This document shows positions 1-6,326 of a stretch of DNA of 6,329 nt, one piece after another. The first letter of the stretch is position 1. The number at the start of each line of letters is the position of its first letter. The position numbers and the translations under genes are program-made. Origin of the DNA: Streptosporangiaceae bacterium (GTDB lineage Bacteria; Actinomycetota; Actinomycetes; Streptosporangiales; Streptosporangiaceae); contig JASIGS010000618.1 in NCBI GenBank assembly GCA_030052355.1, positions 1-6,329 on the forward strand, given 5' to 3'. The notes under the pieces were generated by a model, which saw nothing but the letters and a program-made list of their open reading frames with translations, was not told where the DNA came from and ran no database searches.

Positions 1-3000
1 GGGCTCAGGCAGCGCGGCGGGCGGCTGGCCGGCCGCCGGCCGCGCGGCGGCAACGGGGGCAGGACCGTGCGCGCCCGGTGAGACCGCCACCGTGACCAGC
101 CCGGCTCGCGGCACGTCGATGCTCGCCGCCCCCGCCACGACCGGCAGCTCTCCCGAGATGCTGTCCTCGAGCAGGCTGCTTGCCGCAGCGCTGGACACGC
201 CCGTGAATAGCTGCAGGCTCGCGGCGGTGCTGCCTGACCCGCCGGTGTCCCGCAGCCGGACGGTGACGCCGTCGCCGCGCTGCGGCTGGCCGTGCGGAGC
301 GAGCGGGTTGCCGCGGGGCTTGAGCGCGGAAATCGTGGCCGTGGGCGGGTCCACGCTGGCCAGCCGGGCGCTCGCTGGCATCGGCCCGGCGTGGAGGTCG
401 GTGGCGGTCGTGAGCAGCGCGTGGTTGTAGTCCTGGCCGGCCGCCCCGAACCCTGCCACCCGCCAGTCCACGGGGCCGGCCGCCAGCGCGTACTCGAACG
501 TGTGGCTCCAGTGCTGCCAGGCGAAGCTGCTGCCGTCCGGGCAGGTGCGCTTTTCCCCGTCGATCCACACCCCGCACGGCCAGCTGCTGCAGGCGCGCAT
601 CAGCGCGATGGCCAGCACGCCGTCGGGGGTGACGAGCCCGCTCGGCGTGCCGCGGTTCAGCAGCGCGACGGTGTGGGCCGCCAGCTCGGTCGACGGGCCG
701 CCAGCGCCGGCTGTGCTGGTTGGGCCGGCTGTGCTGGCTGCGCCGGCGGGGCCCGGCACTTCGATCACCGCGTCATCAAGGTCCGCGACCAGGCTGGCCA
801 CCTCGCCCGGCATGTCGTCGGCGGCGACGACGAGGACCGGCAGGTCAAGCGTGCCCCGGACGTCGGTGCCCGGCCTGAAGGCGTCCGCCCTGCTGCGCCT
901 CGCCGGCACCCACATGCGGGCGGGTGCGCCAGTGCCAGCCCCACTGAGTCCCGCCTCAGCCAGCACGCTGGCGGTGAACTCGTTGACCTCCGGCCCGCCG
1001 AGGCAGACCCGGAAGTCGGGCAGGTTCGAGTCGAGTTCTGCGTACCCGTAGCGCGGGCCGGCCGGCAGTGAGCAGGTAGCGGTCACTCCCTGCGCGGCCA
1101 GCGCGGCCACCAGGCCGCGAGCCTCGCCACGCAGCTCTGGCGGGGCGACGACCTCGGCCACGCCGATCGCCTGGAGCAGGCGCGAACCTCCGGGGCCGGG
1201 AACCGCGACCCTGGCGGTCGAGCCGACAGCGAACCACTCGGCCGCCGGGCAGTCGAGCGTGTAGGGATGCTCGGCGACGTCGACGTCGACGTGACCGGGC
1301 GGCCGGCCGACGACCGAGACGGCCGTCTGGTACACCGGCAGCCCGCCAGGCACGGCGGCCGGGAACAGCACGCGCAGCAGGTGGTCCTGGCCGATCGAGC
1401 CGTCCACGTGGGTGCGGAACTCCACCCTCGCGGCGCCGTCCCAGAGCAGCGTCTCCGCCGTCACCCGCAGGGCGCCGAGCTCGAACTCGGCAACGAGCCT
1501 GGCTCCGATGGGGCAGCGCTCCGCGCGCACCCGCCCCGGGGCCGCCGAACTGCCGGTACCGGGGCCGGCCGGGCACAGCAGCCACGGGCCTTCCCCCCAG
1601 CGCGGGTGGCCCGGGTGCTCGGGCTGGAGCAGCAGCTCGTTCCCGCCCCCGGCGGGCACCAGCAGCTCTGTGCCGCTGCGCTTGTCCAGTACACGCGCGA
1701 GGGTGCCGCCGCGGGCCGGATCTGCCTCGGCGAGGAACGCCTCGTTCTGCACCGCTGGCCGCGCGGCGGCAGGCTGCTCCTGCCAGCCACAGGCGCCGGG
1801 CGGCACGACGGCGTCCGGCACGACGAGATAGCTGCGGTAGCCGACGCCCGGCACCTCGGCGGCCCGGAACGTGACGGTGACCGCGGCGAGTGCCCCGCCT
1901 GGGGTCCTGGTTACACCCTCCGCGAGGAACGGCACCGTCGTGCCCGACTCGTCGCGCAGGCTCAGCCAGGCGGGCCAGCCGCCGGGCAGCTCGACCCGGA
2001 CGGTGGCCAGGCCGGACCGGCCAGCCGACAGGGTGTTGGCGACCACGACCGCGATGGCGGCCGCTTGGTCTTGGTCCGGCGTGGCGAGGCTGGCGGTGTC
2101 GGCGAGTCCCGCGAGGTGGGCGACCGCTTCGCGGCGCGCCGTGTCGCCCCGTTCCCACGCCTCCCGCCACCCGCCGACCAGGTCCAGGTAGACCTGATCG
2201 CTTTCGGTCCCCGTGATCGCGTCGTGGTGCGCTCCGAACACCAGCTGCCGCCAGGCCTTGTCCAGGCTCGCCGCCGGATAACTCGCTCCGGCGAGCCAGG
2301 CCAGCGTCGCGAGGCGCTCCCCGTCGAGCACCGCTGTCTCGGCTGCCCGCTGGCCCTGCTTGGTGTCGATGTAGGTGACGTCCTTGCCGGTGTATACGGG
2401 ATTCATGTCCCGGGTCTGCGGGGTGATCCAGACGTCGCGATCGGCCGCTTCGGCACGGACAGCCCCGAAGAACTCGCTCGGCACCGCCGTCACGAACCTA
2501 GGCCAGGTGTATCGCGAGTTCCAGTCGCGGTGAATGGCGGTTACCCAGCGCGACGGGACGACGTGATCGGTGCCCACCGGCAGCAGCACGTTGCGGGTCG
2601 CGGCGACGGGGGCGAGCTGGCTGAACTGCTGGTAGGCGTCCTCTTCCGCGGCCGTGAGCGTCTTGGCGCGGTGCGTTCCCCACCCTGCCGAGTAGTGGTT
2701 GGCCATGTAGCTCGTGAGCAGGCCGGTGCCGTCCGGGGATAGCCACTCGAACTCGGAGGAGAACTGCATGAGGGTGTTGTCGCCCACCATGTTGTGCGGC
2801 CCCCACTGGTGGAACGGGCCCCTCGCCCACGACGACTCCGTCAGGCCGGCGGCTGCCATGATGCCGGGGTAACCGGGGTCGAACCCGAACGCGTCGAGCA
2901 TCCAGGACGTGCGCGGGTTGCCGCCGAGCACGTCGCGCTGGTAGCTGGTGCCGTACAGGGCGTTGCGAATCGTGGACTCGGCGCAGGTCAGGTTCGTGTT

Positions 3001-3639
3001 CGGCTCGTTGTAGCTGCCGCCGACGAGCTCGACGCGGCCCGTCCTGATGAATTGCAGCAGGTCGGCCCTGTCCTCGGGGTGGGCGTCGAAGTGCGGCTTG
3101 AGGTAGTCGATCTCCGCCAGCACGAACTTGTAGTCGGGATCCCGCCGGGCGGCGTCCAGGTGCAGCCGCACCAGCTCGAATGCGGTCCTGGAGTCGGGCA
3201 GCCCGCCGTCCTCGGCTGGCAGCAGCACGCGGGATTCGAGGAACTGGCCCTGGGTGTCCCACCACACCGGGTCGTAGTGAAAGTGGCTGACCATCCACAT
3301 CACCCAGCCGGTCTCCGCCACCGTGATGACCGCTGGCTCATGCACCTCGTGCTGCGGGCCGGTGGCCGTCACCACGACCTGCCGGGGTGAGCCGGGTTGC
3401 GCGGGCGCCGCGACGTGCACCGCTACCTCCGCCGTGACCTCGGCGCCGGGCTGCATGCCGGTGAGCAGAACTGGCTCAGGCGTGGCCACCCCCGGCCCGG
3501 ACACACTCACAGCGACGGTCGCTGCGGGGTCACCGACCATCGCGTGCCCGGCGTTGACGAGCCCTACCCGCACGATCTGCAGCGGGCGCGCCGCGGTGCC
3601 GGCGAACAGGTCAGTCGAGTGCACGCTGGCGATCTGCAT
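1..3639 (-). CDS. Large GH38 alpha-mannosidase-type glycoside hydrolase, C-terminus cut by window edge
   Basis: The frame stays open for 1213 codons from the ATG at 3639 to position 1, with no stop, so the 3' end is missing. The product belongs to glycoside hydrolase family 38, which are zinc-dependent retaining alpha-mannosidases. Residues 1-113 look like a beta-sandwich domain. The catalytic domain opens with SHFHYDPVWW (118-127), in which H121 and D123 fit the H-x-D zinc pair. WMLDAFGF (246-253) carries the expected nucleophile and zinc ligand D249. VGTDHVVPSRW (355-365) may hold the acid/base Asp, D358. AHHDAITGT (470-478) is the family hallmark, with H472 as the fourth zinc ligand. Beta-rich C-terminal regions follow, including RTHVDGSIGQDH (742-753) and SALKPRGNPL (1104-1113), and then an Ala/Pro-rich linker at the cut edge. 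No signal peptide is visible, so it is probably cytoplasmic. The ATG is the only usable start after the in-frame stop of the upstream acetyltransferase; no Shine-Dalgarno lies at normal distance. Family is certain; mannoside specificity is inferred. Confidence 0.95.
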   Translation of the reverse strand, partial: MQIASVHSTDLFAGTAARPLQIVRVGLVNAGHAMVGDPAATVAVSVSGPGVATPEPVLLTGMQPGAEVTAEVAVHVAAPAQPGSPRQVVVTATGPQHEVHEPAVITVAETGWVMWMVSHFHYDPVWWDTQGQFLESRVLLPAEDGGLPDSRTAFELVRLHLDAARRDPDYKFVLAEIDYLKPHFDAHPEDRADLLQFIRTGRVELVGGSYNEPNTNLTCAESTIRNALYGTSYQRDVLGGNPRTSWMLDAFGFDPGYPGIMAAAGLTESSWARGPFHQWGPHNMVGDNTLMQFSSEFEWLSPDGTGLLTSYMANHYSAGWGTHRAKTLTAAEEDAYQQFSQLAPVAATRNVLLPVGTDHVVPSRWVTAIHRDWNSRYTWPRFVTAVPSEFFGAVRAEAADRDVWITPQTRDMNPVYTGKDVTYIDTKQGQRAAETAVLDGERLATLAWLAGASYPAASLDKAWRQLVFGAHHDAITGTESDQVYLDLVGGWREAWERGDTARREAVAHLAGLADTASLATPDQDQAAAIAVVVANTLSAGRSGLATVRVELPGGWPAWLSLRDESGTTVPFLAEGVTRTPGGALAAVTVTFRAAEVPGVGYRSYLVVPDAVVPPGACGWQEQPAAARPAVQNEAFLAEADPARGGTLARVLDKRSGTELLVPAGGGNELLLQPEHPGHPRWGEGPWLLCPAGPGTGSSAAPGRVRAERCPIGARLVAEFELGALRVTAETLLWDGAARVEFRTHVDGSIGQDHLLRVLFPAAVPGGLPVYQTAVSVVGRPPGHVDVDVAEHPYTLDCPAAEWFAVGSTARVAVPGPGGSRLLQAIGVAEVVAPPELRGEARGLVAALAAQGVTATCSLPAGPRYGYAELDSNLPDFRVCLGGPEVNEFTASVLAEAGLSGAGTGAPARMWVPARRSRADAFRPGTDVRGTLDLPVLVVAADDMPGEVASLVADLDDAVIEVPGPAGAASTAGPTSTAGAGGPSTELAAHTVALLNRGTPSGLVTPDGVLAIALMRACSSWPCGVWIDGEKRTCPDGSSFAWQHWSHTFEYALAAGPVDWRVAGFGAAGQDYNHALLTTATDLHAGPMPASARLASVDPPTATISALKPRGNPLAPHGQPQRGDGVTVRLRDTGGSGSTAASLQLFTGVSSAAASSLLEDSISGELPVVAGAASIDVPRAGLVTVAVSPGAHGPAPVAAARPAAGQPPAALPEP
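706..737. repeat. Short imperfect tandem repeat in a GH38 linker
   Basis: The 14-base unit GCCGGCTGTGCTGG occurs at 706-719 and again at 724-737, an 18-base period. On the minus strand this encodes a six-residue repeat, STAGPT then STAGAG (about residues 969-980). It sits inside an Ala/Gly/Ser/Thr-rich stretch between two better-conserved beta regions of the GH38 protein. It looks like a flexible interdomain linker that grew by in-frame duplication. The period is a multiple of three, so copy-number change would keep the frame. Confidence 0.6.
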
Positions 3640-3673
3640 ATTGTCATGGTCGCACGCCTGCCCGGTCGTAACG

Positions 3674-3687
3674 GGCCGCGATCGGCC
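3674..3687. other. Small GC-rich hairpin between acetyltransferase and GH38 genes
   Basis: GGCCG (3674-3678) and CGGCC (3683-3687) can pair around a CGAT loop in the 54-base gap between the acetyltransferase stop and the GH38 start. There is no T-rich run after it on the minus strand. It is too short to be a convincing terminator, so read-through from the acetyltransferase into the GH38 gene remains likely. In GC-rich DNA a five-base stem can easily arise by chance. Confidence 0.3.
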
Positions 3688-3693
3688 GCTGGC

Positions 3694-4176
3694 TTAGCCC
3701 TCCTCCGCTCTGGCGGCGAGCTGGCGCAGCGCCTGGCCGGTCAGCCGGTGCACGGTCCACTCGTCCATCGGGGTGGCGCCGAGCGCGGCGTAGAAGCCGC
3801 GGGCGGGCTCGTTCCAGTCGAGTACCCACCACTCCAGCCGGCCGTAGCCGCGCCGCACGCAGATCGCCGCCAGCTCGGCGAGCAGCGCCCGGCCGAGCCC
3901 CCGCCCGCGCAGCTCTGGCGTCACGTACAGGTCTTCAAGGTAAATCCCGTGCCTGCCCAGCCAGGTCGAGTAGTTGACGAACCACAGCGCGAAGCCGGCC
4001 ACCCGGCCGTCCTGCTCGGCCACGTGCGCGAAAACAGCGGGCCGGGCAGCGAAGAGGGCACGCCGCAGGTCGTCCTCGGTGCCGGTGACCTCGTCCAGCG
4101 AGCGCTCGTACTCGCCGAGCTCGCGGATGAGCTGATAGATGGCCGGAATGTCGTCCGGCTGAGCTGGCCTGATCAC
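3694..4176 (-). CDS. GNAT N-acetyltransferase, spermidine/spermine (diamine) acetyltransferase-like
   Basis: This 160-residue protein has the single-domain GNAT fold, which transfers an acetyl group from acetyl-CoA to a primary amine. The acetyl-CoA loop is RGRGLG (90-95), after strand IYLEDLYV (78-85). E81-D82 sit where the SSAT group has its Glu-Asp pair. WNEPARGFY (121-129) places Y129 at the position of the SSAT catalytic tyrosine. The opening IRPAQPDDIPAIYQLI and the end DEWTVHRLTG also fit this subgroup, whose members act on polyamines, diamines or thialysine. The GTG at 4176 is chosen because homology begins there. The frame stays open further upstream to an ATG at 4611, but that extension runs antisense through the permease gene. 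No Shine-Dalgarno is seen, and a CACAAT box ends seven bases before the GTG, so the mRNA may be leaderless. It is divergent from the permease and 54 bases upstream of the GH38 gene. The GNAT call is certain; the amine substrate is inferred. Confidence 0.93.
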   Translation of the reverse strand: MIRPAQPDDIPAIYQLIRELGEYERSLDEVTGTEDDLRRALFAARPAVFAHVAEQDGRVAGFALWFVNYSTWLGRHGIYLEDLYVTPELRGRGLGRALLAELAAICVRRGYGRLEWWVLDWNEPARGFYAALGATPMDEWTVHRLTGQALRQLAARAEEG

Positions 4177-4183
4177 GGTGTTA

Positions 4184-4189
4184 ATTGTG
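4184..4189 (-). promoter_or_regulatory. Candidate -10 box for the acetyltransferase (leaderless transcript)
   Basis: Read on the minus strand, CACAAT matches the TATAAT consensus at four of six bases. Seven bases separate it from the GTG start at 4176, which would put the transcription start at or next to the start codon. This agrees with the lack of a ribosome binding site. No good -35 hexamer is found 16-19 bases upstream; the 17-base spacing gives GGAAGA. It is therefore weak or activator-dependent if real. Confidence 0.35.
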
Positions 4190-4206
4190 GCCGAATGAAA
4201 TTCGGC
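4190..4206. promoter_or_regulatory. Perfect interrupted palindrome, candidate operator shared by two divergent genes
   Basis: GCCGAATGAAATTCGGC has seven-base arms (4190-4196 and 4200-4206) around a GAA centre. It lies in the 115-base region between the divergent acetyltransferase and permease genes. It directly abuts the candidate -10 box of the acetyltransferase and lies just upstream of the candidate permease promoter, so a dimeric regulator bound here could affect both. The arms are AT-rich in the middle, unlike the surrounding DNA. No regulator gene is in the window, so the binding protein is unknown. Confidence 0.6.
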
Positions 4207-4231
4207 TCTTCCGCGCGGCGGCCTTGTCCCG

Positions 4232-4237
4232 CACAAT
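4232..4237 (+). promoter_or_regulatory. Candidate -10 box for the permease gene
   Basis: CACAAT on the plus strand mirrors the candidate box for the divergent gene. With a 17-base spacer the -35 position would be TTCCGC (4209-4214), a weak match. Transcription would begin near 4244, giving a leader of roughly 48 bases. An alternative -10 is TAGATA at 4257-4262, which would shorten the leader to about 23 bases. Neither is strong, and the two cannot be told apart from sequence alone. Confidence 0.3.
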
Positions 4238-4276
4238 TTCAGGAACGACGGGCGGCTAGATATCCGGGGGCCCGGT

Positions 4277-4287
4277 GAAGGCGAGGT
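4277..4287 (+). promoter_or_regulatory. Ribosome binding site of the permease gene
   Basis: GAAGGCGAGGT precedes the ATG at 4292. It contains two Shine-Dalgarno-like cores, GAAGG ending ten bases before the start and GAGG ending five bases before it. This supports the ATG at 4292. It is the only gene in the window with a recognisable binding site at normal spacing. A short inverted repeat, CCGGG-GG-CCCGG (4264-4275), lies directly upstream and could weakly structure the leader. Confidence 0.75.
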
Positions 4288-4291
4288 CGGC

Positions 4292-5755
4292 ATGACTGAA
4301 CACGCGGCAGTTCCGTTCTCCGAGACCAAGGCACCGGAAGCACCGGACAGGCTGAACCGGGGCGCGCTGAAGCTGATCGACATATCCGCCTCGACGATGG
4401 CGAATATCGGCCCGGCGTACAGCTTCTTCTTCAGCTTCGGCCTCATCGTGCTGACGGCCGGCATCGCGGCGCCGCTCACGATCGTCGTGGCCGCGATCGC
4501 CATCTTGCTGCTGGGGAACACGCTGTCGCAGTTCTCCCGGGCCCACCCGTCGACCGGGGGCTTCATCACCTTCGTGGGCAAGTCGTTCGGCGGCACCAGC
4601 GCGGTGACCACGGCGCTGCTGTGCGGCGCTGGCTACATCATCGCGATCTCGTCGGTGCTCGCGGTCTCCGGCTGGTTCCTCGAGTACCTGCTGAACTACT
4701 ACCTGGCCTGGAACGTCCCGTGGATCATCTGGTCGGTGCTGCTGACCGCCGGGGCGGTGGTGATGATGGTCCGCGGCGTGGCGGTCTCGACGAAGCTGGC
4801 CGGGTTCTTCTTCGGGTTCGAGTTGCTGGTCCTGGTGGTCGTTGCTATTGCCACGCTGATAAAGGACGGCGGCCACCTGTCAGGCATACCGTTCTACCCG
4901 AGCCGTATCCACAATGGCTTCTCCGGACTCGCCGCCGGGTTCCCGCTGGCGGTCTACTTGTTCATCGGCTGGGAGAACTCGGCAGCGCTGGCCGAGGAGA
5001 CCGGGAATCCGCGGCGCAACGTGCCGCGGGCGGTGTTCATGTCCACCGGCCTGATGACGGTCACCTACTTGCTGCTCGCCTACTCCACGGTCTCCGGCTT
5101 CGGCTACAACGGCACCACGCTCAGCGCCGCCACCATCCCGTTCATCACGGTCGCGCACGGGGTCCTAGCCGGATTCGCGTTCATCGCCTTCCTGGCCGGC
5201 ATGACTTCCACGCTCGGGGTGCTGATCTCGGCGGTCAACTCGCAGGCCAGGCTGATCTTCAACGCCGGCCGCGAAGGACTGCTGCCGCGGTTCATCGGCA
5301 AGGTGCACCCCGGCAGGCTGACCCCGGTCAACGCGATCTACGTGTTCGTCGGTGTCGCCGGGGCGATCATCGGCGTGTGGGCGCTCGGCCACCTGATCGG
5401 CGGCAACACCGCCACCATGAACGGCCTGAACTTCTTCGATGAGTCGGGCACGATGGGCACGCTCATGGTGCTGGTCGTGTACTTCCTGGCGAACCTCGCG
5501 CTGCCGTTCTACTACCGGAAGTACCGGCCGCAGGAGTTCAGCGTCGTCAAGCACGCCGTGCTCCCGGTGCTCGGAATGATCGCGATCGCGGTCCCTGTCT
5601 ACTACCTGGTCAAGCCCGGTCAGTCGGCGCCGTACTGGTGGTTCCCGTACATCGGGCTGGGGATCCTGGTCGTGTCGGTGCTGTACGCGCTGATCCTCGT
5701 CAGGCGCGACCCGGCGCTGGGCGAGCGCGTCGGCTCGATCGTGGCAGACGAGTAG
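4292..5755 (+). CDS. APC-superfamily amino acid/polyamine-type permease, 12 membrane helices
   Basis: This 487-residue integral membrane protein has the length and pattern of the amino acid-polyamine-organocation superfamily of secondary transporters, usually proton-coupled symporters or exchangers. After a polar 25-residue N-terminus, hydrophobic segments lie near residues 40-58, 60-76, 102-130, 142-160, 170-190, 211-230, 247-266, 284-312, 347-367, 389-407, 421-440 and 450-470. The first helix contains ANIGPAYSFFFSFG (37-50), matching the broken helix 1 where APC substrates bind. GWENSAALAEETGNPRRNVPRAVF (226-249) covers the end of helix 6 and the following loop with the conserved E-E-T-x-x-P-x-R-x-x-P-R signature. 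It is divergent from an SSAT-like acetyltransferase, so an amine or amino acid substrate is a fair guess, but specificity cannot be read from sequence. Family is near certain. Confidence 0.95.
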   Translation: MTEHAAVPFSETKAPEAPDRLNRGALKLIDISASTMANIGPAYSFFFSFGLIVLTAGIAAPLTIVVAAIAILLLGNTLSQFSRAHPSTGGFITFVGKSFGGTSAVTTALLCGAGYIIAISSVLAVSGWFLEYLLNYYLAWNVPWIIWSVLLTAGAVVMMVRGVAVSTKLAGFFFGFELLVLVVVAIATLIKDGGHLSGIPFYPSRIHNGFSGLAAGFPLAVYLFIGWENSAALAEETGNPRRNVPRAVFMSTGLMTVTYLLLAYSTVSGFGYNGTTLSAATIPFITVAHGVLAGFAFIAFLAGMTSTLGVLISAVNSQARLIFNAGREGLLPRFIGKVHPGRLTPVNAIYVFVGVAGAIIGVWALGHLIGGNTATMNGLNFFDESGTMGTLMVLVVYFLANLALPFYYRKYRPQEFSVVKHAVLPVLGMIAIAVPVYYLVKPGQSAPYWWFPYIGLGILVVSVLYALILVRRDPALGERVGSIVADE

Positions 5756-5772
5756 GGCCTTCGAGTGGGGCG

Positions 5773-5806
5773 AGCGAGCAAGGGCTTAAGGGAAGCCCTA
5801 CTCGCT
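5773..5806. terminator. Hairpin between convergent permease and VOC genes, likely bidirectional terminator
   Basis: The inner stem AGGGCTT (5781-5787) pairs with AAGCCCT (5793-5799) around an AAGGG loop. After a small internal bulge, AGCGAG (5773-5778) pairs with CTCGCT (5801-5806). The hairpin begins 17 bases after the permease stop and overlaps the last codons and stop of the VOC gene. No T-run follows on either strand, which is common for actinobacterial terminators. Position and stem length make it the best terminator candidate for both genes. Confidence 0.6.
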
Positions 5807-6172
5807 GCCCTCTTCCAGCAGCAGGTGGTAGCCGTTCGGCGTCCTGGCGTGCAGCACGCGGTACTGCCAGTCAGGGCTCGGCGTCATGAGTTCCTCGCGG
5901 TACTGGACGCCGGCCTCGCTGAGCCGCTTCTTGGCCAGTTCGAGGTCGCTGACGCCGAACTGCCAGGTGAGCACCCGGTCTGGGGCGGCGGGTGAGAACT
6001 CGCGCCGCCACTCGATGCCGAACTCGATCTGGCCGTGGCCGAGCGCGATGAAGTAGGGGTACTCCGGGCCGTCGTAGGTGACCTGGAAGCCCAGGCTGAC
6101 GTAGAAGTCCCGCTCGGCCTGCAGATCAGCCACGAACAAGATCGGGATGATCCGGCTGAACAATGCCTCCAT
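5798..6172 (-). CDS. VOC-fold protein (glyoxalase / bleomycin-resistance superfamily)
   Basis: This 124-residue protein shows the two beta-alpha-beta-beta-beta repeats of the vicinal oxygen chelate fold. The first starts at RIIPILFVADLQAERDFYVSLGF (7-29) and the second at VLTWQFGVSDLELAKKRLSEAG (67-88). Each has the V-x-D-L turn before its helix. It ends in TPNGYHLLLEE (111-121), where the fold's last strand lies. The usual metal ligands are not visible: no His stands five residues before the Val of either turn, and the Glu expected four residues after the final Gly is Leu. This is more like bleomycin-resistance-type binding proteins than glyoxalase I or ring-cleaving dioxygenases. The ATG at 6172 is preferred because a TACGAT -10-like box lies eight bases upstream and homology starts soon after. 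A GTG at 6193 would add seven residues. Neither start has a clear Shine-Dalgarno. The fold is confident; the function is unknown. Confidence 0.88.
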   Translation of the reverse strand: MEALFSRIIPILFVADLQAERDFYVSLGFQVTYDGPEYPYFIALGHGQIEFGIEWRREFSPAAPDRVLTWQFGVSDLELAKKRLSEAGVQYREELMTPSPDWQYRVLHARTPNGYHLLLEEGSE

Positions 6173-6180
6173 AGCGGGAA

Positions 6181-6186
6181 ATCGTA
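6181..6186 (-). promoter_or_regulatory. Candidate -10 box for the VOC gene
   Basis: On the minus strand TACGAT fits the actinobacterial TAnnnT pattern and ends eight bases before the ATG at 6172. This would give a leaderless or nearly leaderless mRNA and favours that ATG over the GTG at 6193, which lies upstream of the box. The -35 region (around 6205-6210, GTCACC) is a poor match, so confidence is modest. Confidence 0.35.
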
Positions 6187-6286
6187 GCGACACCGCCGGC
6201 CTGTGGTGACGAGGTGCCCCAGCTTGCGTGGCACGTCATATACGGGCGACGCCGGGGTACCCCTGGGACGCATGGAGTCCGCGCAG

Positions 6287-6312
6287 TTGAAACAGGCGGT
6301 AGTGGGTAGATT
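6287..6312 (+). promoter_or_regulatory. Promoter-like patch reading off the right edge
   Basis: TTGAAA (6287-6292) resembles a -35 hexamer, and TAGATT (6307-6312) fits TAnnnT as a -10. The 14-base gap is shorter than the usual 16-19, so either one box is mis-assigned or the match is chance. The region from 6194 to the edge holds no supported gene. A promoter pointing right would serve a gene beyond the window. Confidence 0.25.
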
Positions 6313-6326
6313 ACTGTGAGTCAGTA
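6312..6326. promoter_or_regulatory. Operator-like inverted repeat at the right edge
   Basis: TACTGTGAGTCAGTA has five-base arms TACTG and CAGTA around TGAGT. It abuts the candidate -10 at 6307-6312. TACTG...CAGTA inverted repeats resemble sites bound by many actinobacterial TetR-family repressors, which often sit over their own promoter. Attribution to TetR is an inference, and the gene it would control is not in the window. Confidence 0.4.

Larger units (their letters stand above)
4183..4238. repeat. Outer inverted pair AATTGTG / CACAATT framing the divergent promoter region
   Basis: AATTGTG at 4183-4189 and its exact reverse complement CACAATT at 4232-4238 lie 42 bases apart and flank the 17-base palindrome. 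Each arm, read in the direction of its own gene, contains CACAAT, a plausible -10 box. The symmetry may therefore simply reflect two oppositely oriented promoters, or the arms may be paired half-sites for a regulator. Both readings are inferences. Confidence 0.45.

Noticed and set aside
956..2170. 404-codon minus-strand open frame
   Set aside because: It is on the same strand but out of phase with the GH38 frame, with a composition of Arg, Gly and Ala typical of a shifted frame in GC-rich DNA.
1267..2742. 491-codon open frame on the plus strand
   Set aside because: It is antisense to the GH38 gene. The translation is Arg/Gly/Ala/Pro-rich without domain motifs, while the minus-strand frame carries GH38 motifs across the whole stretch.
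3645..3647. Alternative ATG eight bases upstream of the GH38 start
   Set aside because: It is out of frame with the GH38 coding sequence and has no ribosome binding site.
4177..4611. Extension of the acetyltransferase frame to an ATG at 4611, giving 305 residues
   Set aside because: The added 145 residues run antisense through the permease gene and its control region. GNAT homology starts immediately after the GTG at 4176.
4621..5442. 273-codon plus-strand open frame inside the permease
   Set aside because: It is a shifted frame of the permease gene and is Arg/His-rich. The permease frame gives 12 clean membrane helices.
6214..6234. GTGCC...GGCAC inverted repeat upstream of the VOC gene
   Set aside because: Five-base arms with an 11-base spacer are too weak to call an operator or a terminator.
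6254..6263. GGGGTACCCC ten-base palindrome
   Set aside because: It is a short GC-rich palindrome expected by chance in this composition, with no positional link to a start codon.
6272..6319. 15-residue plus-strand open frame starting ATGGAGTCC
   Set aside because: It is too short, has no ribosome binding site or recognisable pattern, and overlaps the promoter-like patch.
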